Below are positions 27,801-36,416 of a stretch of 64,000 nt of DNA, in pieces; the stretch's first letter is position 1, and each line of letters opens with the position of its first letter. The notes beneath the pieces were generated by a model, which was not told where the DNA came from, made no database searches, and saw only the letters and a list, made by a program, of their open reading frames with translations. Both the position numbers and the translations under genes were made by a program. The stretch lies in assembly GCA_035622175.1 (NCBI GenBank), contig DASPVV010000235.1, positions 1 to 64,000 on the forward strand, written 5' to 3'. Origin of the DNA: JAFAGX01 sp035622175 (GTDB taxonomy: Bacteria > Acidobacteriota > Terriglobia > Terriglobales > Acidobacteriaceae).

Positions 27801-27950
27801 GGCGAGGCCGTGGGCTGCGCCTATCCGGAGCGAGCCAAGGTCGAGCGCATCGCAATCGAGCTGAACCACTCGATGACCCGAGCCGCTTTCGGCCTGGCCG
27901 GGACGATGGCAGCCGGGGCGCTTCTGTGGGCTCTGCTTCGCGGCAGATAG
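24816..27950 (+). CDS. FAD-linked D-2-hydroxyacid dehydrogenase with Fe-S and CCG domains (YdiJ/GlcD-GlcF-like)
   Basis: 1044 residues. The N-terminal half is a VAO/GlcD-type FAD domain (CRGGGTSLAGQS, HDHCTLGGMIGNNSCG, GSEGTCATVLE, SGEHGDGQSRAELLP). Then come two ferredoxin-type clusters (CVGVGKC..CP and CLACKACKSECP) and two CCG domains (GLCCGRPLYD, PGCCGMAGSFGFE), the layout of E. coli YdiJ, a D-2-hydroxyglutarate dehydrogenase. Likely D-2-hydroxyglutarate or D-lactate oxidation, with electrons passed to the quinone pool. The last ~20 residues form a hydrophobic stretch that could anchor the protein in the membrane. GTG start; the stop is close upstream. Confidence 0.88.
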   Translation: MTSQPGFSRNFADLARASKSWVVDAPGLEAALRRRVRGPVRFDPGSRALYATDGSNYRQVPIGIVLPRDADDVIACVATAREFGAPILCRGGGTSLAGQSTNVALVLDFSKYMAAILEIDSGRRIARVEPGVILDHLRAAAERHHLTYGPDPATHDHCTLGGMIGNNSCGVHSVMAGKTDENIEELEILTYDGLRMRVGQTSDAAFEEILREGGRRARIYAGLRALGERYGDQVRKRYPQIPRRVSGYNLNYLLPESGFHVARALVGSEGTCATVLEATCRLVESPPARVLLVIAYPDIYQCADCVPEIMVHGPIGLEGMDRLLVDFTRRKGRSANGLALLPEGGGWLLAEFGADSQAAAESEARKLMDSLSRSSRPPRMRLFLEPEQARQIWEVRENALGSTSHVPGEPWGWEGWEDSAVAPEKLGQYLRDLSRLMESYGYRSALYGHFGHACVHMRINFDLESKPGIARYRKFVEEAADLVVGYGGSLSGEHGDGQSRAELLPKMFGEELVEAFREFKALWDPDWKMNPGKLVEPYRLDEHLRLGPQYHPWAPETHFQFPEDHGRLADATLRCVGVGKCRRYEGGVMCPSFRVTREERHSTRGRAHLLWEMTQGSVIEDGWRDPDVKASLDLCLACKACKSECPVGVDVATYKAEFLSHYYHRRVRPRSAYAFGNIDRWARLASNAPGLANLATQLPFLRDVTKQISGIARERSIPPLAPQSFQAWFRRRPTRNPNGMPVVVWPDTFNNYFLPETAKAAVEVLEAAGFRVRLPEVGLCCGRPLYDWGMLDRAKRLLRTILDRCAEEIEQQIPVVVLEPSCAAVFRDELRNLFPHDVRAQSLSERTFLWSEFVETRAEHFPWPKLVLDRERRSGQSASTDNAASGEKPRALVHGHCHHKSIQKMSDEESVLRRMGVDFYAPAPGCCGMAGSFGFEDEKYALSLAVGELELLPAVRQADPASLIIADGFSCREQIAQSTDRRAVHLAEVMQMALNGEAVGCAYPERAKVERIAIELNHSMTRAAFGLAGTMAAGALLWALLRGR

Positions 27951-28073
27951 AATCTGCCGCCAAATCACCACACCGCTCGACGTCTCGCCAGGACACCTGA
28001 ATTCTGGGAAAATGAATAGATCGGCATCCAGCGATGAGGGGCGGCACCAGCAACTCAGCTATGAAGGGAAAGT

Positions 28074-29234
28074 ATGATCCGCGATAGCGAGCCTTCGCTC
28101 ACCATTTCCGATTCCGAACCCGGCGGCCAGATCAAGCGGCCGCCGCCCTTGGATACCTCGGTGCAGGGATCGGTGCTGGTCCTCATCCAGTTTGATGTCT
28201 GCGAAGAGATTCGCCTGGATCGGCTGCAGCAGATCTTCGGTGCGCGCAAGCTGGAACACCCCCCGCTCAAACATGCTGCCCCGGGCTACATCCGCTATGA
28301 ACGGCCTCCCGTGGTCGAGCCGATCGAGGCCCTGGTGCTCGATAGCGGGGAGCGTCTGGAGGGTCAGATTAAGTACTACGATTACGGGGTGGTAAGCGTG
28401 GTATTGGAGCTGCCGTTTTCCGGGGACTGGGATACCCTGATCCGCTTAGGAAGCCGCTGGGTCTGGGACGTCGATTTCGCCGGGCATGCCTCCCGCATCG
28501 CACGCCAAAAGCTCGAGCGGGCCGCTCCCGCCCTGGTGAAACCCTACGCCGACTGGCTGAGCGAAGACTATTTCATTTTTCACGTCCGCCAGCTGGCCGG
28601 CAATCCCCCGGCTGCCGAGCTGGTTGCTTCCGACGGTGCGCGGCTGGCCCAAATCGTCCGCGGGGAGACGGCACAGCTTTCCGAAGGGGAACGCAACGAG
28701 ATCCTGCAGTCGCGTATTTCCTACTATACCAACGATCTAACGGTCATTGGCTGGAACGCCGCCTTCCTTTACGACAGCGCTGCCGGGGCGGAGACCGCGA
28801 TTCAGCTGCTCGAGTACGCGAATTCCCAGTTGCTCGAGTTCCGTCACTACGACGAGTTGCTCACCCACGAACTAGAAAGTGTCTACGCTGCGCTCGACAA
28901 GGGAACCGGACTCCTCGCCCGTTGGCGATTGGCGCGGGCGGCGACCAAGTTGCACACCGTGCTGCTCGATGTGGCCGAACTCACCGAGCACGCCGATAAT
29001 GCCATCAAGTTTCTCAGCGACATGTTCTCGGCGCGTCTGTACAAACTCGCGGCCTCCAAAGTCGGGGTTCCCGACTACAAGGACCTGGTAACCCAGAAGG
29101 TTCGTACTGCCGAGGAGCTGTATCGCTTTATGGTCGACCAGTTCAACCAGAGTCGTGCCTTCTTCCTCGAGCTGACGGTGGTAGTGATCCTGGTCATCGA
29201 GCTGGTATGGCTGTTTCGCGGGCGGCCGTTCTAG
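28074..29234 (+). CDS. RMD1/DUF155-family membrane-anchored protein
   Basis: 386 residues. The core with YYTNDLTVIGWNAAFLYD, QLLEYANSQLLEFRHYDELL and a helix-rich C-terminal half matches the RMD1/YagE (DUF155) family, whose eukaryotic members are mitochondrial membrane proteins linked to translation and meiotic division. One C-terminal span (VVVILVIELVWLF) anchors it, with the bulk probably cytoplasmic. A gaaggga site precedes the ATG. Its biochemical role in bacteria is unknown. It lies 120 bases after the dehydrogenase and 70 bases before the SDR pair, so may share transcripts with them. Confidence 0.8.
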   Translation: MIRDSEPSLTISDSEPGGQIKRPPPLDTSVQGSVLVLIQFDVCEEIRLDRLQQIFGARKLEHPPLKHAAPGYIRYERPPVVEPIEALVLDSGERLEGQIKYYDYGVVSVVLELPFSGDWDTLIRLGSRWVWDVDFAGHASRIARQKLERAAPALVKPYADWLSEDYFIFHVRQLAGNPPAAELVASDGARLAQIVRGETAQLSEGERNEILQSRISYYTNDLTVIGWNAAFLYDSAAGAETAIQLLEYANSQLLEFRHYDELLTHELESVYAALDKGTGLLARWRLARAATKLHTVLLDVAELTEHADNAIKFLSDMFSARLYKLAASKVGVPDYKDLVTQKVRTAEELYRFMVDQFNQSRAFFLELTVVVILVIELVWLFRGRPF

Positions 29235-29306
29235 CGAAGGGATGGGGAACTCCCCGGTCCTGAGCGGAACTGCGGGTTCCGGGTGGTTTCTATTTTGCCC
29301 AAAGCC

Positions 29307-30059
29307 ATGCGTGGTCTTAAAGGCAAGCGCGTGCTGATCACCGGCGGCGCCAGCGGCATTGGCGCAGCCACCGCCGGGCGCTTTCTCGAAGAAGGCGCGG
29401 TGGTGTCTATCCTGGACCGCGACCGCAACGCCCTCGCGCTCGCTCGAAAAACCTTGCCCGACCTGGCCGGGGCCTTCGCGGCGGACGTGTCGAATCTCAA
29501 CCAGGTGCAGGCTGCCTTTGCCGATGCCGTGTCCATCATGAGCGGCGTGGAGGTCGTCATCAACAATGCCGGCATCAGCATACGGCACAAGTTTCTTGAA
29601 ATCACTCCCGAGGAGTGGAACCGCGTGGTGGCGGTGAATCTGACGGGAGTTTTCTACGTAGCCCAGACCGCCGCCCGTTACTTGTGGGAGCATGACGGAG
29701 GAGTCATCCTGCAAACCGCTTCGACCAACGGCATCATGGGATATCCGTATTACGCCGATTACAATGCGACCAAGGCCGGTGTGATCGAACTGACCCGCTC
29801 GATGGCTCTGGAGCTCGCACCCAAAGTGCGGGTCTCGGCGGTCGCTCCTGGATATGTACTCACGCCCATGCAGCGCGCAGAGTACACCGACGCCATGTTG
29901 GAAGAACTGAACCGCAAAATTCCCCTGCGCCGCCACGCCCAGCCGGAAGAGATCGCCGCCGTATTCGCATTTCTGGCTTCCGATGACGCGGCCTACGCCA
30001 CCGGCCAGGTGTACACCGTTGACGGCGGAGAAATTGCGGGAGGCCTGGCCAGCCGATAA
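29307..30059 (+). CDS. Short-chain dehydrogenase/reductase 1 of a four-gene cluster
   Basis: 250 residues, classical SDR. NAD(P)-binding GGASGIGAAT, NNAG and the catalytic Tyr-Lys in YNATKAGVIEL are present; the catalytic Ser is in the segment before (QTASTNGI). An acidic residue after the second strand (LDRDRN) favours NAD. The frame could begin at a GTG at 29283, but the ATG at 29307 places the glycine-rich loop at the usual distance from the N-terminus. The next gene, another SDR, begins 11 bases after its stop. Confidence 0.88.
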   Translation: MRGLKGKRVLITGGASGIGAATAGRFLEEGAVVSILDRDRNALALARKTLPDLAGAFAADVSNLNQVQAAFADAVSIMSGVEVVINNAGISIRHKFLEITPEEWNRVVAVNLTGVFYVAQTAARYLWEHDGGVILQTASTNGIMGYPYYADYNATKAGVIELTRSMALELAPKVRVSAVAPGYVLTPMQRAEYTDAMLEELNRKIPLRRHAQPEEIAAVFAFLASDDAAYATGQVYTVDGGEIAGGLASR

Positions 30060-30070
30060 TTCGAACGTCG

Positions 30071-30865
30071 ATGATCGCTGCCAATCCGAACCGGAGCGCC
30101 GCCCTGCGGGGAAAAACCGCCCTGATCACCGGCGCAGCCTCAGGGATTGGCCGGGCGATCGCGCAACTGTTCGCCCGTGAGGGTGCCTCGGTGGTGATGG
30201 CCGATGTGAACGACACCGCCGGGCAAGGACTGCGGCAAGAGATTGTTGCCGAGGGAGGCCGGGCCATCTTCGAGCCCACCAATGTAACCTGTGGCAGGGA
30301 ATGCGCGCATCTGGTCGAGCGGGCGCTCGAGGCATTCGGCGGCATTCATGTGCTCGTCAACAGCGCCGGCATCATTCGCCGCGCCACCGTGGTTGAGATC
30401 ACGGAACACGATTGGGACCATGTGATGGCCGTGAATGTAAAATCAATCTTCCTTCTCGCAAGGCTGGTCGTGCCTATCATGGCGCGCTTGGGCGGCGGCG
30501 TCATTATTAACCTGGCCTCCGGTTGGGGGCTGGTAGGAGGTTCGCGTGCCGCTGCCTATTGCGCCTCGAAAGGGGCCGTGGTCCTCTTGACCAAGGCCAT
30601 GGCGGTCGACCATGGGCGGCAAAACATTCGCGTGAACTGCATCTGCCCTGGAGATACCGATACCGGCATGTTGCGCGACGAAGCGCACCAGCTTGGAGAA
30701 GAAGAGGAGCGCTTTCTGCGGGAAGCTGCACAACGGCCTCTCGGGCGCATAGGGAAGGCGGAAGAGATTGCCCAGGCCGCGCTGTACTTGGCAACCGAGG
30801 CGTCATCCTTCGTCACCGGCACCTCGCTTGTCGTCGACGGCGGCGGTCTGGCCCAGTCGGCTTAG
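30071..30865 (+). CDS. Short-chain dehydrogenase/reductase 2 of the cluster
   Basis: 264 residues, classical SDR with GAASGIGRAI, NSAG, and catalytic Ser/Tyr/Lys in NLASGWGL and AAAYCASKGAV. The Asp after the second strand (MADVND) suggests NAD preference. It is not a close duplicate of the preceding SDR: the two differ across most of the substrate loop, so they probably act on different steps or substrates. A 167-base gap follows before the aminotransferase gene. Confidence 0.88.
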   Translation: MIAANPNRSAALRGKTALITGAASGIGRAIAQLFAREGASVVMADVNDTAGQGLRQEIVAEGGRAIFEPTNVTCGRECAHLVERALEAFGGIHVLVNSAGIIRRATVVEITEHDWDHVMAVNVKSIFLLARLVVPIMARLGGGVIINLASGWGLVGGSRAAAYCASKGAVVLLTKAMAVDHGRQNIRVNCICPGDTDTGMLRDEAHQLGEEEERFLREAAQRPLGRIGKAEEIAQAALYLATEASSFVTGTSLVVDGGGLAQSA

Positions 30866-31032
30866 TGGGTTGGCAGCCTCGATCGGGAGGGCGCTCCCGG
30901 CCCGGCGCCAAACGGGCGAATCGGTGCGTGCGGGGCTGAGCCGAGTTTAGGAATCAGAGCCCAAGGCCGTTTGAAGATTGGAAAACAGGGCGGCACCGGC
31001 AAGGGAGAGGGTTTCGTTCTAAACCAAGATCC

Positions 31033-32373
31033 GTGTCATCCATTCTCATAACCCGAAGCCGTCGAGGCTCGCAGCGACTGTTTCAGCGCGCCGAGCAGTC
31101 GTTGGTTGAAGGTGTCAACTCGCCTTCGCGCGGCGCGGCGGTGTATGCCGGCGGACCGATCCTCCTCGAGCGGGGCAAAGCGTCGCATGTGTGGGATGCC
31201 GACGAAAACGAATATGTCGACTTCATGATGTCCTTCGGTGCCCTGATCCAGGGTCACGCTCATCCCCACCTGGTCTCGGTTGCCGCCGGGGCCATGAGCG
31301 AGGGGGCGCACTTTGCCGCCGCCACATCGGCAGAGGTGGAAGCCGCAGAACGTTTCCGGCGCATGGTGCCCTCGGCGGAAGTTGTGCGCTTCACGAACAC
31401 GGGCAGCGAGGCGACCATGCTTGCGCTGCGCCTGGCTCGCGCCCACACCGGGCGGACGAAGTTCTTGAAATTCGAGGGCCATTATCACGGCTGGTACGAC
31501 CCCTATCTTCTTAACGCCCACGCTCACCCTGCCGCGGAGTTGGGTACGAAAGAAGAGCCAGCCCGGATTCCGGATTCGCGTGGCATTCCGGCCGCGGTGT
31601 TTGATGATGTTGTGCTCGCTCCCTGGAATGACGTCACGGCGCTCGAGCGGGTGATGCGGCAACACGGGAAGGAATTGGCCGCGGTCATCACCGAGCCCAT
31701 CATGGCAAACATGGGTTGCATCCCGCCGCGCGAAGGTTATCTGCGCCGCCTGCGTGATTCGACCGGAGAAGCCGGCGCACTCCTCATTCTCGACGAAGTG
31801 GTCACCGGATTTCGTTATGCGCCGGGCGGCTGCCAGGAATACTTCGGCATTCGACCCGATCTCTCTACCTTTGGCAAAGCACTTGGCGCCGGGTTCCCGG
31901 TAGGGGCGGTCGCCGGCCCGCGCGCGATTCTCGAACGCCTGCGCTGGGGCGAGCAAATGGTGCTGCACTACGGCACCTTCAATGGCCACCGCTTGACGAT
32001 GAAAATCATCGCCGCGAATCTCGATTTGCTAGCCGTACCCGAGGTTTATCGCCGGCTGCACGCGCTCGGCAACGCAGCCATCGCGGGTCTGCGCGATGTG
32101 TTCGGCCGACACCGGCTGAAGGCCATCGTGCAGGGATGGGGCCCGATGTTCCAGATCTATTTCACCGAACGCAGTTCGATTGACGATTATCGCGACTATT
32201 GCGCCTATGTAGACACCGCTCGCTACGCCCGTTTCGTCGCCTTGCTGCTCGAGCGCGGCATCTACATGACTCCCGCCAACGGGCTGCACTGGATTATTTC
32301 GACGGCCCATACGGAATCCGATGTTCAACAGTTGCTCGCGGCGGCAGATCAAGCGTGTCGAGAACTGGCATGA
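31033..32373 (+). CDS. Class III aminotransferase, glutamate-1-semialdehyde aminomutase-like
   Basis: 446 residues. PLP Lys lies in STFGKALGAGFPVGAVAG, the PLP Asp in LILDEVVTGFRY, and the N-terminal pattern AEQSLVEGVNSPSR resembles HemL. Instead of the HemL substrate motif it has RFTNTGSEATMLALRLARA, and the genes around it are not tetrapyrrole genes, so it is more likely a beta- or gamma-amino acid aminotransferase of the same subfamily. The start is GTG at 31033 with no clear ribosome binding site. Its stop overlaps the next start as ATGA. Confidence 0.85.
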   Translation: MSSILITRSRRGSQRLFQRAEQSLVEGVNSPSRGAAVYAGGPILLERGKASHVWDADENEYVDFMMSFGALIQGHAHPHLVSVAAGAMSEGAHFAAATSAEVEAAERFRRMVPSAEVVRFTNTGSEATMLALRLARAHTGRTKFLKFEGHYHGWYDPYLLNAHAHPAAELGTKEEPARIPDSRGIPAAVFDDVVLAPWNDVTALERVMRQHGKELAAVITEPIMANMGCIPPREGYLRRLRDSTGEAGALLILDEVVTGFRYAPGGCQEYFGIRPDLSTFGKALGAGFPVGAVAGPRAILERLRWGEQMVLHYGTFNGHRLTMKIIAANLDLLAVPEVYRRLHALGNAAIAGLRDVFGRHRLKAIVQGWGPMFQIYFTERSSIDDYRDYCAYVDTARYARFVALLLERGIYMTPANGLHWIISTAHTESDVQQLLAAADQACRELA

Positions 32374-33155
32374 AGACGGTTTTTCTCGGAGGAGGGCGCA
32401 TCACCGGCGCCCTGCTCGCAGGCCTGCGGTTGGCGAAGTCTACAGCTCCACTGCTCGTCCACGATCGCCATCCCGAAAAATTGCGCCGCCTGAGCAGGCG
32501 CTACGGGGTCTCGGTTGAGGCGAATCTTGGCCGGGCGATTCAGCAGGCCGAGCTCGTGATCGTCGCCGTCCGCCCGGGCTCGGTCGCTGCCCTTCTCGAC
32601 GGGATTGGAACCCTACACCGCCCGCTCACCGCGGTCAGTCTGGCGGCGGGCGTACCCCTTGCCGAGCTGCGGGCCCGCTGGGGCTCTCCGGTAGCATGGG
32701 CACGGGCTATGCCGAGCCCGGTGTGCGGCAGGCGACACGGTCTAACCGGGCTGGTCTTCGATCGCGCCGTCCCTTCGCCGGCAAAACGCAAGATCAGAAA
32801 GCTGTTCTCCGAACTGGGGCAGGTTCTTGAGATTCCCGAGAGTCAGTTTGACGCATTTACCGTTACCTACTCGGCCAGCCATGGTTATCACGCCGTAGCC
32901 ACGCTGGCCAAAGCCGGCCAGAAGCTCGGTTTGCCTAGGAATATCGCGCTCACGGCCGCGGCTCACGCCCTGGCCGACGGAATCGTTGCCTGGAGAGAAC
33001 AGGACCTCTCACTCGATGCGCTGCTCGACGAGGCCGCAACTCCGGGAGGGATCGCGGCGACGGTGGTGGAGTCGATGAACCGGGCGGGATACCAGGAGGC
33101 GATTCATGAGGGGCTGGCGGCTGGTATCGTGAGAGCCCGAAAGAACCAACCGTGA
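32370..33155 (+). CDS. Pyrroline-5-carboxylate reductase-like protein (ProC family)
   Basis: 261 residues. The N-terminus MKTVFLGGGRITGALLAGL is a Rossmann dinucleotide loop, and the C-terminal part (LDEAATPGGIAATVVESMN, with PGG) matches the ProC dimerisation domain. It reduces a C=N bond, in ProC that of pyrroline-5-carboxylate. Coupling to the aminotransferase by a 4-base overlap suggests it acts on the cyclic imine made from an amino-aldehyde or keto acid, which may not be proline. The longer frame from 32199 lies inside the aminotransferase and is not used. Confidence 0.8.
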   Translation: MKTVFLGGGRITGALLAGLRLAKSTAPLLVHDRHPEKLRRLSRRYGVSVEANLGRAIQQAELVIVAVRPGSVAALLDGIGTLHRPLTAVSLAAGVPLAELRARWGSPVAWARAMPSPVCGRRHGLTGLVFDRAVPSPAKRKIRKLFSELGQVLEIPESQFDAFTVTYSASHGYHAVATLAKAGQKLGLPRNIALTAAAHALADGIVAWREQDLSLDALLDEAATPGGIAATVVESMNRAGYQEAIHEGLAAGIVRARKNQP

Positions 33156-33275
33156 AGTTTTGCGCGCTCCCGAGACGTGTCTGCGGGAGCCGTCGAAATT
33201 CATGCCTTCGGCAGTTCCCTCGGCTGGGCAGCCGGTGAAGCAACCCCGATCTTGGCGGGCCGGCGGCGTCTCGCC

Positions 33276-36071
33276 TTAGCTGCGCACGGCGGCTTTTCCG
33301 GTCAGAAGCTTGAGGTAGTTATTTTCGAGGGATAGGTTGGCCTTCTGAACCGACTGCAGGATGCGGTGCATCCGCTCGCGATCTTCGCGGTTCAGCTCTT
33401 TGAATTGCACGGCCACGCCGGACCCGAGGTCCATTCTCGTCACCGAGCCCTCGGTCTTCAGTTGGGTTTCCCCTTCCGAGAAACTGATTTGCAATTGCGA
33501 GCCGGGGGGGATAACGGCGCTGGTTTCGACATAACAGCCGCCCATGCTGATATCGGTCAAGTTCCCGAAGACCGGACCGCTGGCTTGCGAGCGCAACTCG
33601 ATGGTCAGCCGGCACTTCATGCGAGGCTGCGAACGGCGGTTTTTGCGCGCCGGCTGCTGCTGCTTTTCGAGATACATGCGCCGGTCGGCCTCGGCCAACA
33701 ATTCTTCCGCATCTTTGCCGTCGTCGGGAAAGACCGCCTGACCCACACTGAGTGTGAGAATATCCTCGGCGCAAACCTCGATGCCGGCCTGTTTGGCTAG
33801 GTCCCGCAGTTGCTGGGCTCTCTTATCGGCTGCCTCCGGCGGCAGGCCGGCGGCAACCACCACAAATTCGTCTCCTCCCATGCGGGCAACGTAGTCGTAC
33901 TCCCGGCAGGTGTCTTTCAGGGCCTGAGCGAACAGCCGCAACACCCGGTTTCCTTCCAGGTGGCCAAAGCGGTCGTTGATCTGCTTGAACCCGTCCATGT
34001 CGCAGACCATGACGGTGAGGGATGTCTGCTCCCGCTTGCAGCGGGCTAGTTCGCGGTCGAGTTGCAGGAACAGCGAGCGCGCGTTCGGCAAGGCGGTCAG
34101 ATAGTCGGTGGTGGCAGAACTCTCCGCTTGCTGGTATTTCAAGGCATTCTCGATCGCCAAGGCCATCTTGGAGCAGATGGCCAAGATAATGCGCAGGTCG
34201 TCGGAGGTAAATGCGTCGCGCTCTGCGCGATAAAGCGCCAGCACTCCGATCGTCCCACTCACGCCATCGAGCGGGACAGCCAGCGCCGAGCGCAAAGTGC
34301 TGAACTTGGTTGGATCATTCAAATACCCCGGCTCGACCGACGGATTGCCGTTAATAATGGGCTTCTTGTTGTGGGCCACCCAACCGGACAGGCCCTGTCC
34401 CACCGGAATTCGCAGGGACGAAAACAAGCGGAAGTTATCGCCGTTGACGTATTCCGGGACCAGCTCTTCGTTGCGCCTTAGATAGATTGCGATCGCGTCA
34501 TAACGCACCAGGAGCCGCAGCTTCACCGAGAAAACCGAGAGGGTTTCTCCCAAACTGAGCGTAGCACCCAAATCTTGGCTCAGCTCAAACAGGGTCTGTG
34601 CCTCCTGCCGCGCGGCCGCGATCGAAGCCAGGAAGCTGGCCTCCCGTCCGGCGGCGTCTTTGACCGCGCTAGCCTCAAAGCCGGCTGCCGGCGCCGAGCC
34701 GCGCTCGATCTTCACGGCCGTCGAGAGCCTCGACTCCGCCTCCTTGTCCTTGTCCTTGCGGCATTGGGCCTCGACTTGCTTCTCGAGTTGACGATAATGC
34801 TTCATGAGCACCGTCACAACCCGGGGATCAAAGGCTTTTCCTGATTCCGCCGCCAGGCGGCGCACGGCTTCCTCGATGGGGAGAGCCCGGCGATACTGAC
34901 GATCGGAGGCGAGAGCATCGATGAAATCGACGGCGGAGAGAATGCGCGCCCCGACCGGGATTTCATTTCCCTTCAGGCCAAACGGGTACCCCGAACCGTC
35001 CCATTTTTCGTGATGCGCCCGCACGATGGGCACGACCGGATAAGGGAAGCGTACGCGCTCGAGAATCTCAGCCCCGACGATCGGGTGGATCTTCATCTTC
35101 TCGAATTCTTCCGGAGTAAGACGGCCCGGCTTCGAGATAATGTGCTCCGGGACGGCGAGCTTTCCGATATCGTGCAAAAGCGCCGCGGCATGGAGAGCTT
35201 CTGTTTCCCCGGGAGTGATGCCCAGTTCCTTGGCCAACTCGATCGCATAGACTCGGACCCGCTCGAGGTGGTCGTGGGTAGTGTGGTCCTTGGCTTCGAT
35301 CGCTAGGGCCAGCGCCTCGATGGTTCGCAAATGTAGGTTGGCCATCTCCTCCACGTGGCGCTTTTCATCTTCCAGTTTGCCCAGGTACAGGTGGTAGGAG
35401 CGGTAAATCACATAAATGACGGGCGCTATCAGCAGCGAGGTTTCCCAGTTGAAGGTGTCGTCGAGCCACCCGATGACGCCTGCGATGGCTGCCCCAACCA
35501 AGTAGTAGGGAAACGCCCAGAAATAACATTCGACCAGGATTTCCTTCACCGACTTGGTTTCGGTGAACGAGAGCACCGTGGCAATCGAACCGGTATTGGC
35601 CACGAAATAGATGCTTCCCGCGATTCCGAGCGCCAAGACGTGGCTTTCAAAGCCATGGGCGAGCATGAGGTGATAGCCTTTGTAGGCGAGGGCGGTCGAA
35701 ACCATGCTCGAGCAAAGGTTGAAAACAAGCTGAATGCCGTTGGGCCGGTCCGGATACAGGCAACGGACGAGAAGGGAGGTGCTGCCCAGAAGTAACGTTG
35801 CGGAAAAGCTGAGTTGCAGGATGCCCAGCAGGACAAAGAGGAAACTCATCGTCATCGTGCCCGCAACTCCGGGCAGATTCGCTTTGAGCCGTGATGCCAG
35901 GATGGCTACGCCGAGATAACAGATGAACTCGGCCGTATTTCGGCTCGAGGCCTCGATAAGTCCATAGGCCAGCGCCGCCGTCCCCAAAGCCGCGATGATG
36001 CTGATGAAAGCTTTGGCCCCAGTCGGCAGGAACATCCAAGACTGTGGCCGACCTGCTAATTCGCTGCTCAT
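33276..36071 (-). CDS. Membrane c-di-GMP protein with HD-GYP, GAF, GGDEF and PilZ domains
   Basis: 931 residues. About seven N-terminal spans form a membrane sensor; next an HD-GYP phosphodiesterase domain (AALLHDIGKLAVPEH, then HHEKWDGSGYPFGLKG), a GAF domain, a diguanylate cyclase domain with intact GGDEF and an upstream RxxD (REYD) inhibitory site, and a C-terminal PilZ domain (NRRSQPRMKCR and DISMGGCYVE). So one chain could make, break and bind c-di-GMP. Which activity wins in vivo is not visible. The ATG at 36071 is used; a TTG at 36131 adds 20 residues without a family match. Confidence 0.9.
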   Translation of the reverse strand: MSSELAGRPQSWMFLPTGAKAFISIIAALGTAALAYGLIEASSRNTAEFICYLGVAILASRLKANLPGVAGTMTMSFLFVLLGILQLSFSATLLLGSTSLLVRCLYPDRPNGIQLVFNLCSSMVSTALAYKGYHLMLAHGFESHVLALGIAGSIYFVANTGSIATVLSFTETKSVKEILVECYFWAFPYYLVGAAIAGVIGWLDDTFNWETSLLIAPVIYVIYRSYHLYLGKLEDEKRHVEEMANLHLRTIEALALAIEAKDHTTHDHLERVRVYAIELAKELGITPGETEALHAAALLHDIGKLAVPEHIISKPGRLTPEEFEKMKIHPIVGAEILERVRFPYPVVPIVRAHHEKWDGSGYPFGLKGNEIPVGARILSAVDFIDALASDRQYRRALPIEEAVRRLAAESGKAFDPRVVTVLMKHYRQLEKQVEAQCRKDKDKEAESRLSTAVKIERGSAPAAGFEASAVKDAAGREASFLASIAAARQEAQTLFELSQDLGATLSLGETLSVFSVKLRLLVRYDAIAIYLRRNEELVPEYVNGDNFRLFSSLRIPVGQGLSGWVAHNKKPIINGNPSVEPGYLNDPTKFSTLRSALAVPLDGVSGTIGVLALYRAERDAFTSDDLRIILAICSKMALAIENALKYQQAESSATTDYLTALPNARSLFLQLDRELARCKREQTSLTVMVCDMDGFKQINDRFGHLEGNRVLRLFAQALKDTCREYDYVARMGGDEFVVVAAGLPPEAADKRAQQLRDLAKQAGIEVCAEDILTLSVGQAVFPDDGKDAEELLAEADRRMYLEKQQQPARKNRRSQPRMKCRLTIELRSQASGPVFGNLTDISMGGCYVETSAVIPPGSQLQISFSEGETQLKTEGSVTRMDLGSGVAVQFKELNREDRERMHRILQSVQKANLSLENNYLKLLTGKAAVRS

Positions 36072-36416
36072 ACAGTGTGAAGTTCGACGAGAGGCACTAG
36101 GAGCCCCGCGCCGAAATCTAAGGAATAGCAACTAATTCTCCTAGATACAATGGTTTACATGGCTGCGGGGCAAACTTCGGTAATCGCGGGGGCGCCAGTG
36201 GCGGACGGTAACTAGGAGGGTTGGAGGCCTCGACATTGCGCTGGCAGGGCAACGAATTGCATGTCGAAAACCACGAGAGCAGCCGGGCGGGGTCCGAAGG
36301 TGGACGGTTCCAGATCCAGCTTTCACGTCAAAGTCTTGCGGTTGTTAGACTTTCAACGAGCTGATCGAAATTGAGCCTTGCCCAGTTTCTCGCACATTCG
36401 ATCACAAAGATGGGCG
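36072..36416. other. Intergenic stretch without a gene
   Basis: About 345 bases upstream of the c-di-GMP gene. The open frame 36353-36586 on the minus strand overlaps the better supported small gene at 36417-36623 in another frame and has no ribosome binding site. No RNA gene recognised. Confidence 0.45.

Noticed and set aside
32199..32369. N-terminal extension of the ProC-like protein
   Set aside because: Overlaps the aminotransferase gene in another frame; the ATG at 32370 starts directly at the Rossmann loop.
31033..32373. Assignment as hemL (tetrapyrrole synthesis)
   Set aside because: Substrate motif and gene neighbours differ from HemL; only the broader subfamily is supported.
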